Counted from the first letter of the stretch, positions 33,001 through 47,700 are shown. The stretch is 64,000 bases of DNA from Tillandsia leiboldiana (GCA_029204045.2 CM055065.1:11173024-11237023); one strand, 5' to 3'. A program made the numbers and translations. The notes: generated by a model not told the origin, from the sequence alone.

Positions 33001-33282
33001 AAAACTTCCGGAAGCCCGTTTTTGGTCATCCGAACTCCAAATTTAACAAGCAAATAGCCGTTTTCAAGCGTTTTTCCGCGCTGAATCCAAATCCAACCTC
33101 TGATTGGCCCGAAACCTTTTCTAAAATTCGGCATATGCAGCTGAAGGCTAAATCATCTAACAAAGTCTCACAGGGTCCATCTGTGGCATCCTTTTGATGC
33201 ACCATGGGCCAGACACACCACACAAGGTGTTCTACATAGTGGATTCATCGGAAAGGTTGCATGGAAAATCCAGAACACTACA
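30027..33282 (-). repeat. A 5' LTR (3256 bp)
   Basis: Matches 21604-24876 throughout. It lacks 17 bp corresponding to 24245-24261, which removes one arm of an inverted repeat. It also carries a T at 32472 that destroys the TATA box. GAAGC follows at 33283, the target duplication. Confidence 0.95.
32467..32474 (-). promoter_or_regulatory. Mutated TATA box, A 5' LTR
   Basis: The minus strand reads TAAAAATA where the 3' LTR has TATAAATA. The change is at 32472 (T; the 3' LTR has A at 24049). This LTR would drive the genomic RNA. Confidence 0.75.
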
Positions 33283-33933
33283 GAAGCTCTCCTGACTTTT
33301 AGCCGTCCCAAAAGCCCACCTCGCGATGCCCAAACTCACACCTTTGGAGTTTGGCCTTCACTCTCTTGTCCCTGAGAGTCTGCAAGGTCACTCGTAAACG
33401 CTCCTCGCCCGTACGCGAATTGATCCAACAAGAGTCTGAACATTCCGTTCAACATACCCATGAACACCGCTGGGGCGTTCAAATATCCACCCCCCCGAAG
33501 CAATGACTCACGAAGCGCCCTACATTTCTAGGCGAAACTCGGTGGTAACCCTGAACGGAGAGCCACCGGACTGACCTGCCCTAAGATTTCAGACTACTGA
33601 CGGCTCAACTCGCTCGGCAACCCTACCGTCCCGTCCCTCTTGATCGAAACTAACCTGAGTAAGCCTGCTCCTCGGCTTGGAGTTCCCTGTTAAGACGCCA
33701 CCGGTTCGCAGACCACCTCTGACGGTGCTGATCAGTCAGCAACCAAAGTCTCGCGATGCGTCGAGGTACTCTGGTCCTACCACCGAACCCGGACCGACGG
33801 GCCCTTAAATGCCCAAAATGACCCGACCACAAAGGGGGAAGCCATAGTAATACCCTCATGAGACAACAGGATATGCCAACCAAACCAGCCAGGTCACCGC
33901 CTACAAGCAATCCTCCTTCGGAACAACAAACCC

Positions 33934-34035
33934 ACCCGTCACCAACACGGACCACCTCCACCCGTCACCAACACGGGTCACTTCCACCCGTCACCAACAC
34001 GGGCCACTTCCACCCGTCACCAACACGGGCCACTA
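33934..34035 (-). repeat. 26-bp minisatellite in B internal region
   Basis: Four head-to-tail units of the type CACCCGTCACCAACACGGG plus a CCACTTC spacer (period 26). There are no unique spacers between identical repeats, so it is not a CRISPR array. Confidence 0.85.
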
Positions 34036-35517
34036 GCTCGGAGCATAACCACTATCCCGGCTTGTCCGCTCCGACTGTCCATCCTACCGAGGCGACGGTC
34101 AAAACTAAAGCTAGGTTTCATCTCTCAGACCTAGTACAAGGTCTACCCCACAGAAAATGCTGCATGCAGGGCATCCTAGCCGAAAGCGACCACTGCCAGA
34201 ACGCCATGTAGTCAACAACCCTCGTTGACCTACACTGCTTCCAGAACAATAGACTCGCAACCCAAAGTCCTCAACACTATGCCTTGATCATGGGAAGCTG
34301 GCGACAAAACCCAAGAAATACGGTCCTACTTCCATCCTGGCACCGAAGGGGTGCGACACTCTGATTAATCACTGACGCTCGGTCCCAATCCGTCGCCCTT
34401 CCAAGCACCGGGCAACGAACCGAGCTGCAACCACTCGGACCAAACAGTCACACTCCCAACGAGAGGACTCTGAGCTCTAGGTCCGCTAAGACAATGGCCT
34501 CCGGGTACAGTAGACTACCCATCCAAAACCTATCGGGTCGGGAGAGGATAAGCAACAAAAAAAAATAGCGAGAATCACCTTGTCATCAAACTGCCTAGGT
34601 TTACTATGCGTACTTGAGGGATCACGCGTCAACCCATTAATAAGACGACCTAACCGACCCTCTTGTGCCGAACAAGAGAACTCACTCAGAGCTACCCCAC
34701 CACAACCCCTTAAAAGGAGCTGACTAGCACCACCCAGCGTCAAAAGGCTGAACACCCAATAAAAAGCCGCCCCTTACGCACACTTGTGCGAAACGAGGCA
34801 CGACCTCTCTAAACAAACTGAGCCCGAACGAACAAGGTTGACTAGTCCCGGTGGTCTCCTTCTTAACCTAAAGGAGCACCCCAAACCCCACCATGAAGAT
34901 TTCTACAACCATCACAGTGTTCACAGCAACAGTTGAACGGTGGGTAACAGCCGTAGGGGAAGGATCCTCATTCCCACGCATACCTTGCCCATGATGCAAA
35001 AGATTCGGCCTACAATCCGTTGTAACCTAAACCAGAAGACCCAAAAGGTACAACCTTAGACAAGAGCCACCCGGTTACCCACGTCCGACATAACAGCCGA
35101 CACACTAACATCCACCGGCGGATTACCCTGCCACCAGTCACCATTAGTAACGACGACCAGGCGTCGGCAGAGGAAGGGGTTTGGAAGACAAGAGCCAACA
35201 CAACGATCTGCTATGTTAACAGCCGCACCGGGTGCATGAGCACCGTCGGCAGTCCCACCGTGTCCGGTGCCGGTTGCTTAATCCATCGCTTCCCAGCGAC
35301 CTCCTCGAACCCGGTGGCAGCCGGCCTCGACCCCAACCTCCAAACCGACCCGACTACACTAGCACAACACCCGAGTTAGACCGAGAAACAAAACTTAACA
35401 ATCTCGCACTCTCGCATCTCTACGCACCTATACCCTGATCAATTCATTAGTTAGTAGCTAGTGGTAATGTGCTTCTGTGGATGTTGGGCGGCGACTACTG
35501 TGGTTAAAGTTATTTTT

Positions 35518-35528
35518 CTCTGATACCA
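35518..35528 (-). promoter_or_regulatory. Primer-binding site of B
   Basis: The element strand reads TGGTATCAGAG, 8 bases from the LTR start at 35537. It matches the initiator-Met tRNA end as in A, C, F and H. Confidence 0.85.
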
Positions 35529-35536
35529 TCTTAATC

Positions 35537-38500
35537 TGTCACACCCCGGGGGTTTAAACGCGCGGAAGGGTAGCCACCAATGCTCCCAAGAATTTGCATA
35601 CATTTTGTTTTTGAAACCGATCTCCCCCGGCTCGTGCCCAGACCCGCCGCATATACAAATTCACTCTGCAAACGGGCAGAGTCTCCTTTGTATATGCACG
35701 GCGTCCTGCCTACAATGTCCATACAATCATTCCTTTAACCACACTAGTTCAACTGTCGATTCCAAACAACTACCTTTCCATAGTTAATAAAGAGGCCGAC
35801 TATTTTTGAAAGGATAAAGCCGCAAGGTTTTGAAAGCGGTGCCCATACGACACCCAAGTTTTATAAAGCCATTTCGAAATCCATAAATCCACAGGGTTTA
35901 AAACGGTGCCCACCCGACACCCAAGTTTTATAAAACTGTTTTCGCAATCACATAAATCCACAGGGTTTTGGAAATGGTGCCCACACGACACCCAGGTTTA
36001 ATAAACTGTTTTCGCAATGTTTTTCTCTTTTCTGTTTTGTTTGTAGTTTGAAAGCGGCCAATCCAGAGATGTAAAAATAAGCACTTATCCAGAAGGTATG
36101 AAAGATAGACCAACATCCACGTCGACCCCACGGGGGTATCGGAATCCACACTAGCTACTACAAGTAATAAAATGAAGAAAGGAAGTAAAGTAAACCGTAT
36201 CTGTGGCCTCTAAGGGCCAGAAGATCGCTCACGCGGCCTCACCAACGCCCTAGCCCTCGCCCCTGGACGAACCTGTCACGGAGTGGGAAGTCAGTGACCA
36301 GAAACAATAATAAAAGTAATGAGGGCTAAAGTAAGGCAAACCACTGTAAAACCAGAGCAACCGCCCTCCCCAACATGCAACCAATAGTGAAAAACCCTGT
36401 ACAATCCAAACCCGGGCACCTGCCCCGGCAACCTCACCGAGCACCTACCTCGGCCACCGCACCGAGCACCTGCCCCGGCGCCACACCGAGCACCTGCCTC
36501 GGCACCACCGCTCACACCCCCCACCTATGAGGGCCCCTATTACGTCACCAACACGTGGGGTACACGGGTCAACGTACCACTTTTCCGGAAAAGCACACCC
36601 TCGCGGTGGCCAAACCGCTGGTGTGCGTGTAGCAACCTCGAGCATCGACTGAGCACCAACCTCGGCCAACCAGACCGAGCACCTACCTCGGTAAACTAGA
36701 CCGAGCACCTGCCTCGACAATCATCCCGAACATGATGTATCATCGAGCCCACGACCCTCAGTCGCCATAAATATGACGATAATAAATACGTAAGCGTATA
36801 CGGGGGTTAGCAATATGTTAACATGTCAAACCTTTGCTCTTGCCAATTGCCCTCGTTTCCCGACTCAAGAACTGTCGGGAGAGGAACCCACCTTTCGACG
36901 TCCGACTGGTCACACCGATCACCGTCCTTATCGCTAGCATGCTCCAAACAACCCTACTGTTGTTCGGAGAGGGCGAACTGCCCATCCAGTCTTCCACCGC
37001 GACGTTCATTAAAACGGAGGTCCATGTCACCCCCCACTACCCCTTACAAGATATAATTAACAATAACGGAAACACGCACAAAGAGGTTCTAAGGGGTACC
37101 CACCTCGAAGCAAGTCGAATGAAACACCTGGGGCGTCCCGCGCCCTCGAACGACAATCGGACCTGAAAGGAAGTCCCCCAGAGAGTACAAATCAATAGTA
37201 ACCCAATTCTCTGCGAACAAAACGTGTTTAATCCGACACCGCCGATGAATCGACCATTTTGCCGATTCACGGGTCGTAAAGCGAAGGTCTATTCAAAGGG
37301 AGTCAACGGATTCCGAACGAAAGGTTCGGAGATCAAGTGAACGCTGTCCCCAACAGCCTACCAAGCTACAAATCCAATTAGACCCCAGGACTTTATTAAA
37401 AATTGCACTTTCATTCATATAAAACACATTAATCAACCCACAACTTTTAAACCGGGAAACATTAAGCCAAAATATTTTACCCGTAACTAGATCTTAACGT
37501 GCTGGACCCCGTGCTCACAGTCTCGGATTAATTTGAGCCAAGGAGTTACAGTTTAGTCCATGAACAAGGCGTCCCTAGGTTCAATGTTGCTTACATCAAT
37601 ATCCTATCGAGTCATTTCCTGTTTTAGCGTGAGCATCATGCTGAGGGATGTCCAAAAGTACAGAGGTTCACCTCTGGACCTTCTCAAAACCCTCCAAGAA
37701 CCATTCATGGCTCGCAACCGAACCCCACACACACACCAGGCTAGTTTAAACCCACATCCACCCACGGGCTCCCTAACATAAATAAACTTGAACACATGCT
37801 AGATAGTACTAAAAATAAGGGGAGGCTCACCTGTGCTATGTAGTAGCGCTGTTGGTATGATCCCTGGTGCAAGGTAGGCCCGCACCGAACCGAGAGGAGC
37901 ACAAGTTGGCCGAGCACACTTGTCACTCGGTCATCCTTCAAGAAAAGGTGAGCATCACCTTCCTGGCTCCTCCATAAGTGGGACAAGCCTCAGCCCAAGC
38001 CGATTGGCAGCTCCCTGTGCTCCTCAACCCGAGGAGGAAGAAGAAAGGCTTTACTTAGCCCATTAATGGCGGTTCGAGAATGGGGCTGCATGGGTCGCAT
38101 GCAAGTGAACTAACGGCAAACCCAAGGTGTTAGAAGACTTACCAGACTTGGCCGGCGTCGGAGGAGCGACGGCGGCGGCCGGAGTCGAAGGTCGTCGAAG
38201 CATAGGCCTCTAATGGCGGATCTTCCACCGCGGGCTTCCGGACCCAAGAAAGCACAAAGGATGGATCCTCTAGGTGCTGTGGAGCTTGCCAAGGGTCGGA
38301 CCGGCGGTCCGGGGCAGTGGCGGCGCCGGGCGGTGGAGCTCGGTCGTGAGGGAGACAACCCGAAACTAGGGCTTGCTCCCCCGCGTTCCACAACGTACCA
38401 AATCCCACCAAACTTCGGGGAACATCATCTGGGGTCATGCAGGTTGTGTTGATCACAAAGGCCCAGTCGCCGGAGCTTCGGAGGCGGCGCGCACCGATCA

Positions 38501-39768
38501 CGGCCAAAACTAGGGTTCCGGCGGCCCCCCACTCACCCGACAGCAATCCGGGGAGTCCCGGGCTTCGGGGCTTCACCTGGAGAACCTCCTAGACGTCAGA
38601 ACACGACTTTCGTGGCCCAAGGTGCAAGAAAGCCCACCGAAACCAAAGCCTCACCTCGCCGGATCCGATGAAGAAGGATGATGGCCGCGGCGGCGCACGG
38701 CGACGGTTGGCGTCGGGGAACCTTTGGCTTGGTCACAACCTCACAGGAGACTCGTCTGTTGATGATTAGACCAACCAAAACTCTCCCAGATGTCTCCCAC
38801 CCCCTTCAACCCGAGAAGGAGACTTCTTTTCTTGTTTTTCTCCGGTGAGGGGACGTCGGCGGCCGGTGGTTGGCGGCGTAAAGGTCGTGAAGAGGTGCAG
38901 AAGGAGATGAGGGGTCGACTACCGCGGCTGGTTGCAAAAACTCTGGGTTTTAGGGTTTGCTAATTAAACCCTAATCCAACCTTTGAATAAATGCAAAAAT
39001 TGCATTTTGGTCCCTCTACAGTTGATATTTGCCTCCAAGTCTCTCACAGAAATTTCATCTCGCCATTCCGTCCCTACCCAATGAGTTGGACGCTTTCCGG
39101 AGTACAATAAATTGGGTTTACGCGCAAAATACTCATTTCTTTATCGTATTTCATGCATATCGAGGCCACCGGGTCGTCAAACTGAGAAATGGACACCACC
39201 ACGACGTCCGGCTCGACGAAATCTATAAAGTAGTGATTTTAGTTTGTCGCATTTGATCCCCCTAAATTTTAAAATCCATCAAATATGGTAAAATAAACCA
39301 TTCTGCACGCTTTACGATGCTTCCGGCTCGACAAACGGAAATTTGGTCAACGCCACTGCGCTCAAAACGATGATGCCATTCAAATCGACTACCTGGATCG
39401 TCAGATTCGGACTCCAGGCAGTCGATCTGCCGACGTTGGCTAGCGAGGGAATTAAATCAGGGAGTTACTATTCACTTCACTATTCACTTAAGTCGCGGGT
39501 CCCACTAGCTTCCTTGCTGAGTTCAGGACGATCCGACCGTCGGATCGACAAATCGTCTATATCATTTTCACTCGATTCGATGAGACGGTCGCACTAGAGA
39601 CCTCAGATTTCCAAGATTAGACTCGGATCGAAAAGGCAGAATTTGTGCTTCGGCGATTGTGCCGTTCACACACCGGTATACAAACCGCTAAAGTTAACTT
39701 TGTTTCCTCGCACACATTCACCCCTGAAAAACACTCTTTATACCAACTCAGATTTCCCGAGTATTACA
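35537..39768 (-). repeat. B 5' LTR (right copy, 4232 bp)
   Basis: Collinear with 16966-21196 with almost no net length change. TTGGT follows at 39769-39773. All family features (65-bp array, ACCGAGCACCT units, palindrome block, donor-like sites at about 37830, 38140 and 38655) are present. Confidence 0.9.
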
Positions 39769-39773
39769 TTGGT

Positions 39774-39839
39774 TCTCCTTCTTCTCCGGTGACGAGGAGC
39801 GGCGGCCGGTGCGCTACCTCCGTGGAGTACGGCAGGGGG
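39774..39839 (-). repeat. Element D 3' LTR, segment 2 of 3
   Basis: A 66-bp sliver of D's LTR trapped between B and C. It matches B's LTR around 20250-20300 (TCTCCGG, GGCGGCCGGTG). The last five bases, GGGGG, are the target copy for C. Confidence 0.8.
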
Positions 39840-40067
39840 TGTTAAGGAATTTGTTTTGGCGTATTTCGTGAAAGTTTTAAGTCTTGAAGATTGAAGATGA
39901 AGATGTTTGGATCATATACCTCAATCTCAAGAAAGAAGAATTCAAAAGGATCAGGTACGTTTAACTAATTATTTTTGATGATCCGAATACTTCGTATAGT
40001 GTAGAAACACTTGGATGAATTTTTAATTGCATAAAAATCAAAAACTGGACATGGGACATGTTCAGGA

Positions 40068-40285
40068 TCCGGATCAGGCACGGCAGTCCGGATCCCGAAC
40101 GGTGTTTGTCATACGCAAATCCAGTCCGGATCCAAGCCATTTCTGATCCGGACCCCGAACATGGGTTTTTGCTGAATGTATGAACAGTCCGGATCAGGCA
40201 CTTCAGTCCGGACCCCGAACATTTGTTTTTCTGGAAATAGCCTGTCTCGTTACGACAGTCCGGACCGCCATAATTCCAGTCCGGA
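40068..40285 (+). promoter_or_regulatory. TCCGGA palindrome cluster in C LTR promoter
   Basis: TCCGGA begins at 40068, 40087, 40125, 40147, 40188, 40207, 40259 and 40280. Several copies extend to TCCGGAYCCYGAAC. The cluster ends about 70 bp before the TATA box at 40354. The same cluster is at 60170-60388 in the 3' LTR. Promoter-proximal palindrome repeats are known in Sireviruses; their function is unproven. Confidence 0.75.
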
Positions 40286-40353
40286 CCGTCGTCCTGTAAA
40301 ATTCCAGAAAAGGTTAGTTTTTGATTCTTATCCTCTTCCAACGGTTTCTAACC

Positions 40354-40361
40354 TATAAATA
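40354..40361 (+). promoter_or_regulatory. TATA box of C LTR
   Basis: TATAAATA in AACCTATAAATAAACCC. The identical box is at 60457-60464 in the 3' LTR. Confidence 0.8.
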
Positions 40362-41089
40362 AACCCTATGATTCATTTTCTAGGGTGAGCCGAATAAATC
40401 CAAATACGGTCATAAAAAGAAAAATCCACCTATAGAGAAGAAAGGAAATCAACAGATTTAATTTTATGTTTCTTCATCTATATTGATTAATTTGATTCTA
40501 GGTTTTCATACTCAGATTTTGAGTAGAATCAAATTAATGAATACTTAGATGGTATTTCCGATCTATTTCTAATCTAAGTATTCGGCGGATCATCACCACC
40601 CAAAAACAACGATTTCCCCAAAATCGGCGCGTGGACTCGCGTGGCCTTGTGGATTCAAGGTGCTACCGCTCTCGTGGATTCGGAGCGAGGTACGTTCGTG
40701 GATTCGAGACATGCTACTGGGTGAAGACCGTGGATTCGGTCAGACGTCGTGGATTCGGCGTTGGACGCTAATCGTGGATTCGAGGAGCGTTGCGGAGCGA
40801 GCGGAGAAGATCAACTCGGAGCGTATGGAAAAAGGTTGAGTCGTCTGTGAGTGCGTTATATCACCTTTGTACGTGTTATAATCTTAGTTGATTTCACCGT
40901 GTTATCGGTCCCGTGGTTTTTTACTCCTGGTTTTGGAGTTTTCCACGTAAAAATCTTGCGTGTTATTTTTTATTTCCGCATTGGGTTTTATTGCGCATAG
41001 ATTTTTGAGTGTTTATTGTTTACACCTATTCACCCCCTCTCTAGGTGTTTTTTCCCCTATTTAGATCATTATTTATATAACCCGACAAG

Positions 41090-41101
41090 TGGTATCAGAG
41101 C
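41090..41101 (+). promoter_or_regulatory. Primer-binding site of C (initiator-Met tRNA)
   Basis: TGGTATCAGAGC lies two bases after the LTR end. Confidence 0.95.
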
Positions 41102-41120
41102 GGGAATAGGGTTGTAAACA

Positions 41121-42267
41121 ATGGCTGAAGGTGGAACCCCCGTTTTTCGATGGAACAAATTATGCCTACTGGAAAGTACGGATGAAAGCATTTCTTATTT
41201 CCATCGACGAACGGGTGTGGCAATCTATCGAGTTAGGATGGTCAAATCCAACTGAAGTTATTGTTGATGTTCACACCATCAAACCTAGGTCGAAATGGAC
41301 CAAGGAAGAGATAGACTTATCTTCTTACAATGGCAAAGGAATTAATGCTTTATTTAATGCCTTGTCTCAAACTGAATTCTCTCGCGTCTCAGCATGTGAG
41401 ACTGCGAAATAAATTTGGGATGTTCTTCAAGTTACACATGAGGGAACTAACCTTGTGAAGATTCAATAGCTGTAAATGCTTACGAGCAGATTTGACTCTA
41501 TTTTCATGGCAGAAAATGAATCATTAACAGACTACTATACACGATTGCAAGACATCGTAAACACATGTGCTAACTTGGGAGAGAAGATTCCAGAATTTAA
41601 AATTGTAAGAAAGATCTTAAGAACTCTTCCTGAAAGATTTCGTTCCAAGGTTACGGCCATTGAAACTATTAAACACCCGGACGAAATCCGTGTAGAAGAA
41701 TTAGTTGGTTCATTACAAACATATGAAATGACATTTCCTACTAACTATTCTTCTGGAAAAGCATCTACTTCTAAGTCTTCAGGTTTTGCGTTGAAAACTA
41801 CAAAAGAAGAGGACGCGGATTCATCCTCCTCAGGCGATGACGAGAACCTATCTATGGAGGACTTTGAGAAGCAGCTTGCTCTCTTGACAAGAAATTTTCG
41901 CCGAAACTTTCGAAGGGGTAATTCTAGTAAAACTCCATCCTCCGGAAAGTGGAAGACAGGCAAAGATTTTTCAAGCCAAAAGTCAAGAAAGCAAGAAAGT
42001 TTTTCAAAGGATAAGAAAAGCTCAGAAGGACAAGTCCAATGCTTCAAGTGCCGAGGATACGACCATATCTCAACGGAGTGTCCAAATAAGAATCCGTCCA
42101 AAAAGAAAGCGATGCAAGCCGTCACTTGGGATGACACCTCAACGTCAAATGAGTCATCTTCAAGTGATGAAGAGAACAACGCAACGGCATTCCACGCGTC
42201 CACATCTTCACCCTTCATATGCTTAATGGCAAGTACATCCGATTCATTGTCCAACTCCTCCTAGGTT
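41121..42267 (+). pseudogene. gag: C gag, N-terminal part, with several stops
   Basis: ATG at 41121 opens a short frame. The family-like sequence F-F-D-G-T-N-Y-A-Y-W-K is in another frame from 41131, suggesting a 1-base shift within the first ten bases. That frame then has TAA at 41410, TAG at 41467, TAA at 41473 and TAG at 42262. Between these it reads as SIRE-type Gag: K-W-T-K-E-E, L-Q-V-T-H-E-G-T, L-P-E-R-F-R-S-K-V-T-A-I-E and E-E-L-V-G-S-L-Q-T-Y-E-M, then the first zinc knuckle C-F-K-C-x4-H-x4-C (about 42040-42083). F interrupts the frame at 42273. Several lesions look like C-to-T changes at CAA or CAG. This copy cannot make Gag. Confidence 0.85.
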
Positions 42268-42272
42268 GAAAA

Positions 42273-44756
<2,484 letters not shown>

Positions 44757-44767
44757 ATCTCCCACTT
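44757..44767 (-). promoter_or_regulatory. F polypurine tract
   Basis: AAGTGGGAGAT on the element strand abuts the 3' LTR and starts only 3 bases after the stop codon of the polyprotein. Confidence 0.85.
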
Positions 44768-44770
44768 GCA

Positions 44771-47700
44771 CTAAAGCCAATCACCCATATAGCGTAGACC
44801 CATTTTCTCAAGATGGCCTTCCAGCTTTTGTTGAGTGAGTGCTTTGGTTAGTGGGTCTGCTACATTGTCAGCAGAAGCAACCTTTTGTATGAGTATTTCA
44901 TTCCTTTCAATATAATCTCTGATTATATGATATCGCCGTTCAATATGCTTGGATTTCTGATGAGATCTTGGCTCCTTAGCTAATGCTATGGCGCTATTAT
45001 TGTCACAGAAAAGCGGCGTTGGTTCCTTAATAGCTGGAATCACACCGAGTTCTGCAACAAACTTTCTGATCCAAACACATTCCTTTGAGGCTTCTGATGC
45101 AGCAATATATTCTGCCTCCATGGTGGAATCGGCAGTCGTTGCTTGTTTGGAACTTTTCCAAATAATGGATCCTCCATTACATATGAATAAATACCCTGAT
45201 GTAGATTTTCTATCATCAACATCTGACATAAAATCAGAATCTGTGAAGCCTTCTAGCTTCAACTCACCACCTCCAAAGACTAGGCACATATCCTTAGTTC
45301 TTCTTAAATACTTAAGAATATTTTTAACTGCAACCCAGTGTTCCATACCCGGGTTAGATTGATATCTACTTGTGACACTCACAGCTTGTGCGATATCAGG
45401 TCTCGTACATAGCATTGCATACATTAGACTCCCAATAGCTGAAGCATATGAAATTCTATTCATACATTCTCTTTCCTCAGGTGTTTTAGGACACATCTTC
45501 TTGGAAAGATAGATTCCATGTCTGAGAGGTAATAGACCTCTTTTGGAATTTTCCATACCGAATCTCTTCAGTACTTCCTCTATGTACATTCTTTGAGATA
45601 GGCCAAGCAACCGTCTAGACCTGTCTCTATAGACCTTTATACCTAAAATATAGGATGCATCGCCTAAGTCTTTCATGGAGAAATTCTGAGATAGCCACAA
45701 TTTGACCGATGACATCATCCCAATGTCATTCCCAATTAAAAGTATATCATCCACATATAATATGAGAAATGTGACAGCACTCCCACTAGTCTTTTTGTAC
45801 ACACATGGTTCTTCCTCGTTTCTGGTGAAATCAAACGATTTGATTGCATCATTAAAACGAGTGTTCCAACTCCGAGATGCTTGCTTTAATCCATATATGG
45901 ATCTCTGAAGCTTGCACACTTTATGATTATCATTGCTAGAGGTGAAACCTTGAGGCTGTTCCATATATATGTCTTCCTCAAGATATCCATTAAGGAAGGC
46001 AGTTTTCACATCCATCTGCCATATTTCATAATCATAATGTGCAGCTATAGCTAGTAAGGTTCTAATGGATTTTAACATGGCCACTGGCGAGAAGGTCTCC
46101 TGATAATCAATACCTTCTCGTTGACTATAACCTTTCGTCACAAGCCTTGCTTTATAGGTCTCTACCTTTCCATCTGAACCAATTTTTCTCTTGAAGATCC
46201 ATTTACATCCAATAGGCACTATACCCACTGGTAAATCCTCTAGAGTCCAAACCTTGTTGGAATACATGGAGTCTATTTCAGACTTCATAGCTTCCTTCCA
46301 TCTCTCAGAGTCGATGTCTAACATCGCCTCTTTATAGCTAGTAGGATCATGTCTATGATCTTTATCTCCCATTAAGAACATTTCTTTTACCTTCTCAACG
46401 ACAAATCCTAAATATCTGTCTGGAGGTTGGGAAACTCTACTAGATCTTCGAAGTGGTTGTATGTACAATGGTTCTGATTGAGTAGAGATTTTTGGTTGAT
46501 TATTATAGATTTGTTGCTCATCAGAGACATTCTCATTGAGCTCTATTTTCCTCCCACTACCTCCTTCTTGAATGAATAGTTTCTCAAGAAAAGAGGCATG
46601 CCGGCTCACAATAATATTTTGATCCTGGGGAAAATAGAAATAGTATCCCAATGATTCTTTGGGATAACCAATGAATCTACCTTTATCCGACCTTGCTTCC
46701 AATTTGTCTGTCTTCAGCTTCTTAACAAAAGCCGGACATCCCCAAATCTTGAGATGACCAAGAGTTGGCTTTCTACTATACCAAATCTCATATGGAGTGG
46801 TAGAAACAGATTTGGAATGTACTCTATTTAAAATATATGCAGCAGTGAGAAGAGCATACTCCCAAAGTGACATAGGCAAATCAGTAAAACTCATCATGGA
46901 TCGCACCATATCTAATAAAGTGCGATTCCTCCGTTCAGATACTCCATTAAGTTCCGGAGTGCCGGGAGGAGTCCATTGAGAGATAATGCCATTTTCCTTG
47001 AGGTAGTTTAGAAAGTCTGTACTTAAGTATTCTCCTCCTCGATCTGATCGAAGAATTTTTATAAACTTTCCAGTTTGTTTTTCAACTTCATGTCTAAACT
47101 CTTTGAACTTTTCAAAGGCTTCAGATTTTTGTCTCATCAAGTAGACATACCCATACCGTGAATAATCATCAGTAAAGGTGATGAAGTAAACATAACCACC
47201 CCTGGCTTGCACATCAAATGGTTCGCATACATCAGTATGCACCAGGGCAAGTATATTAGTGGCTCTTTCTCCTTGTCCAATAAAAGGTAATTTGGTCATC
47301 TTTCCTTGAAGACATGATTCACAAGTCGGATATGGCTCGCAAGCCAATGAGCTCAAGAGCCCATCTTTCACCAATTTGTTAATCCTATCTTCACTGATAT
47401 GACCTAATCTAAGATGCCACATATACTTGTGATCTACCTCTTCTCTAGGTCTTTTAGACCCTACGACATTCATTTCCTGCTCAATTGTATTTACACTTGC
47501 ATCCATATGTAAGTGATATAACTTGTCAATCATTGTTTCATAGCCTATTAATTTATTTCTCAAATAAATTAAGCAAGTATTTATTTTAAAAACAAATTTG
47601 CAACCAATCATTGATAATGAAGAAACAGAAATTAAGTTTCTACTAGCATTAGGAACGTAAAGACAATCTTTTAATTCTAAAACTATGCCTGACGGTAATA

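Larger units (their letters stand above)
21604..33282 (-). mobile_element. Element A: Tekay-type Ty3/gypsy retrotransposon
   Basis: A complete 11.68-kb element with LTRs 21604-24876 and 30027-33282, flanked by GAAGC duplications (21599-21603 and 33283-33287). It has an initiator-Met PBS, a purine tract, a damaged gag and an intact pol with chromodomain. It inserted into B's RT/integrase remnant; D carries the unoccupied site at 62445-62449. The LTRs differ by one 17-bp deletion and about 35 substitutions by eye (about 1.1%). Confidence 0.95.
33288..35536 (-). pseudogene. B internal region, 5' part: leader and decayed RT
   Basis: Read on the minus strand from the PBS (35518-35528), about 1.9 kb shows no readable protein and includes a 26-bp minisatellite (33934-34035). 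At about 33480-33420 the frame N-A-P-A-V-F-M, then L-N-x-M-F-R and L-L-D-Q-F is a Ty3/gypsy RT segment. At 33400-33300 H/R-L-R-V-T-L-Q-T-L-R-D-K, then K-L-Q-R-C-E-F and R-E-V-G-F is the following RT segment. The catalytic D-D segment between them is lost. D carries the same two segments (62640-62470), so the deletion is inherited. Confidence 0.75.
16966..39768 (-). mobile_element. Element B: non-autonomous Ty3/gypsy, long-LTR derivative (split by A)
   Basis: Two LTRs of 4231 and 4232 bp flank an internal region of only about 2.65 kb once A (21604-33287) is removed. Both ends have TTGGT target duplications. The internal region holds an initiator-Met PBS, decayed RT and integrase traces and a pre-LTR hairpin, with no intact ORF. 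Long LTRs with short non-coding internal DNA fit the large retrotransposon derivative (LARD) type. D shares its structure. Orientation is set by the PBS next to the right LTR. Confidence 0.85.
39840..41087 (+). repeat. C 5' LTR
   Basis: TGTTAAGGAA to AACCCGACA. U3 contains eight TCCGGA palindromes, followed by TATAAATA at 40354-40361. The transcribed part contains six CGTGGATTC-type repeats at 40630-40790. Confidence 0.95.

Noticed and set aside
33934..34035. Possible CRISPR-like repeat array
   Set aside because: Units are directly tandem with a 26-bp period and no unique spacers, and the context is a plant retroelement.
41745..42254. 170-codon frame on the minus strand across C's gag
   Set aside because: Shadow of the gag reading frame; no independent support.
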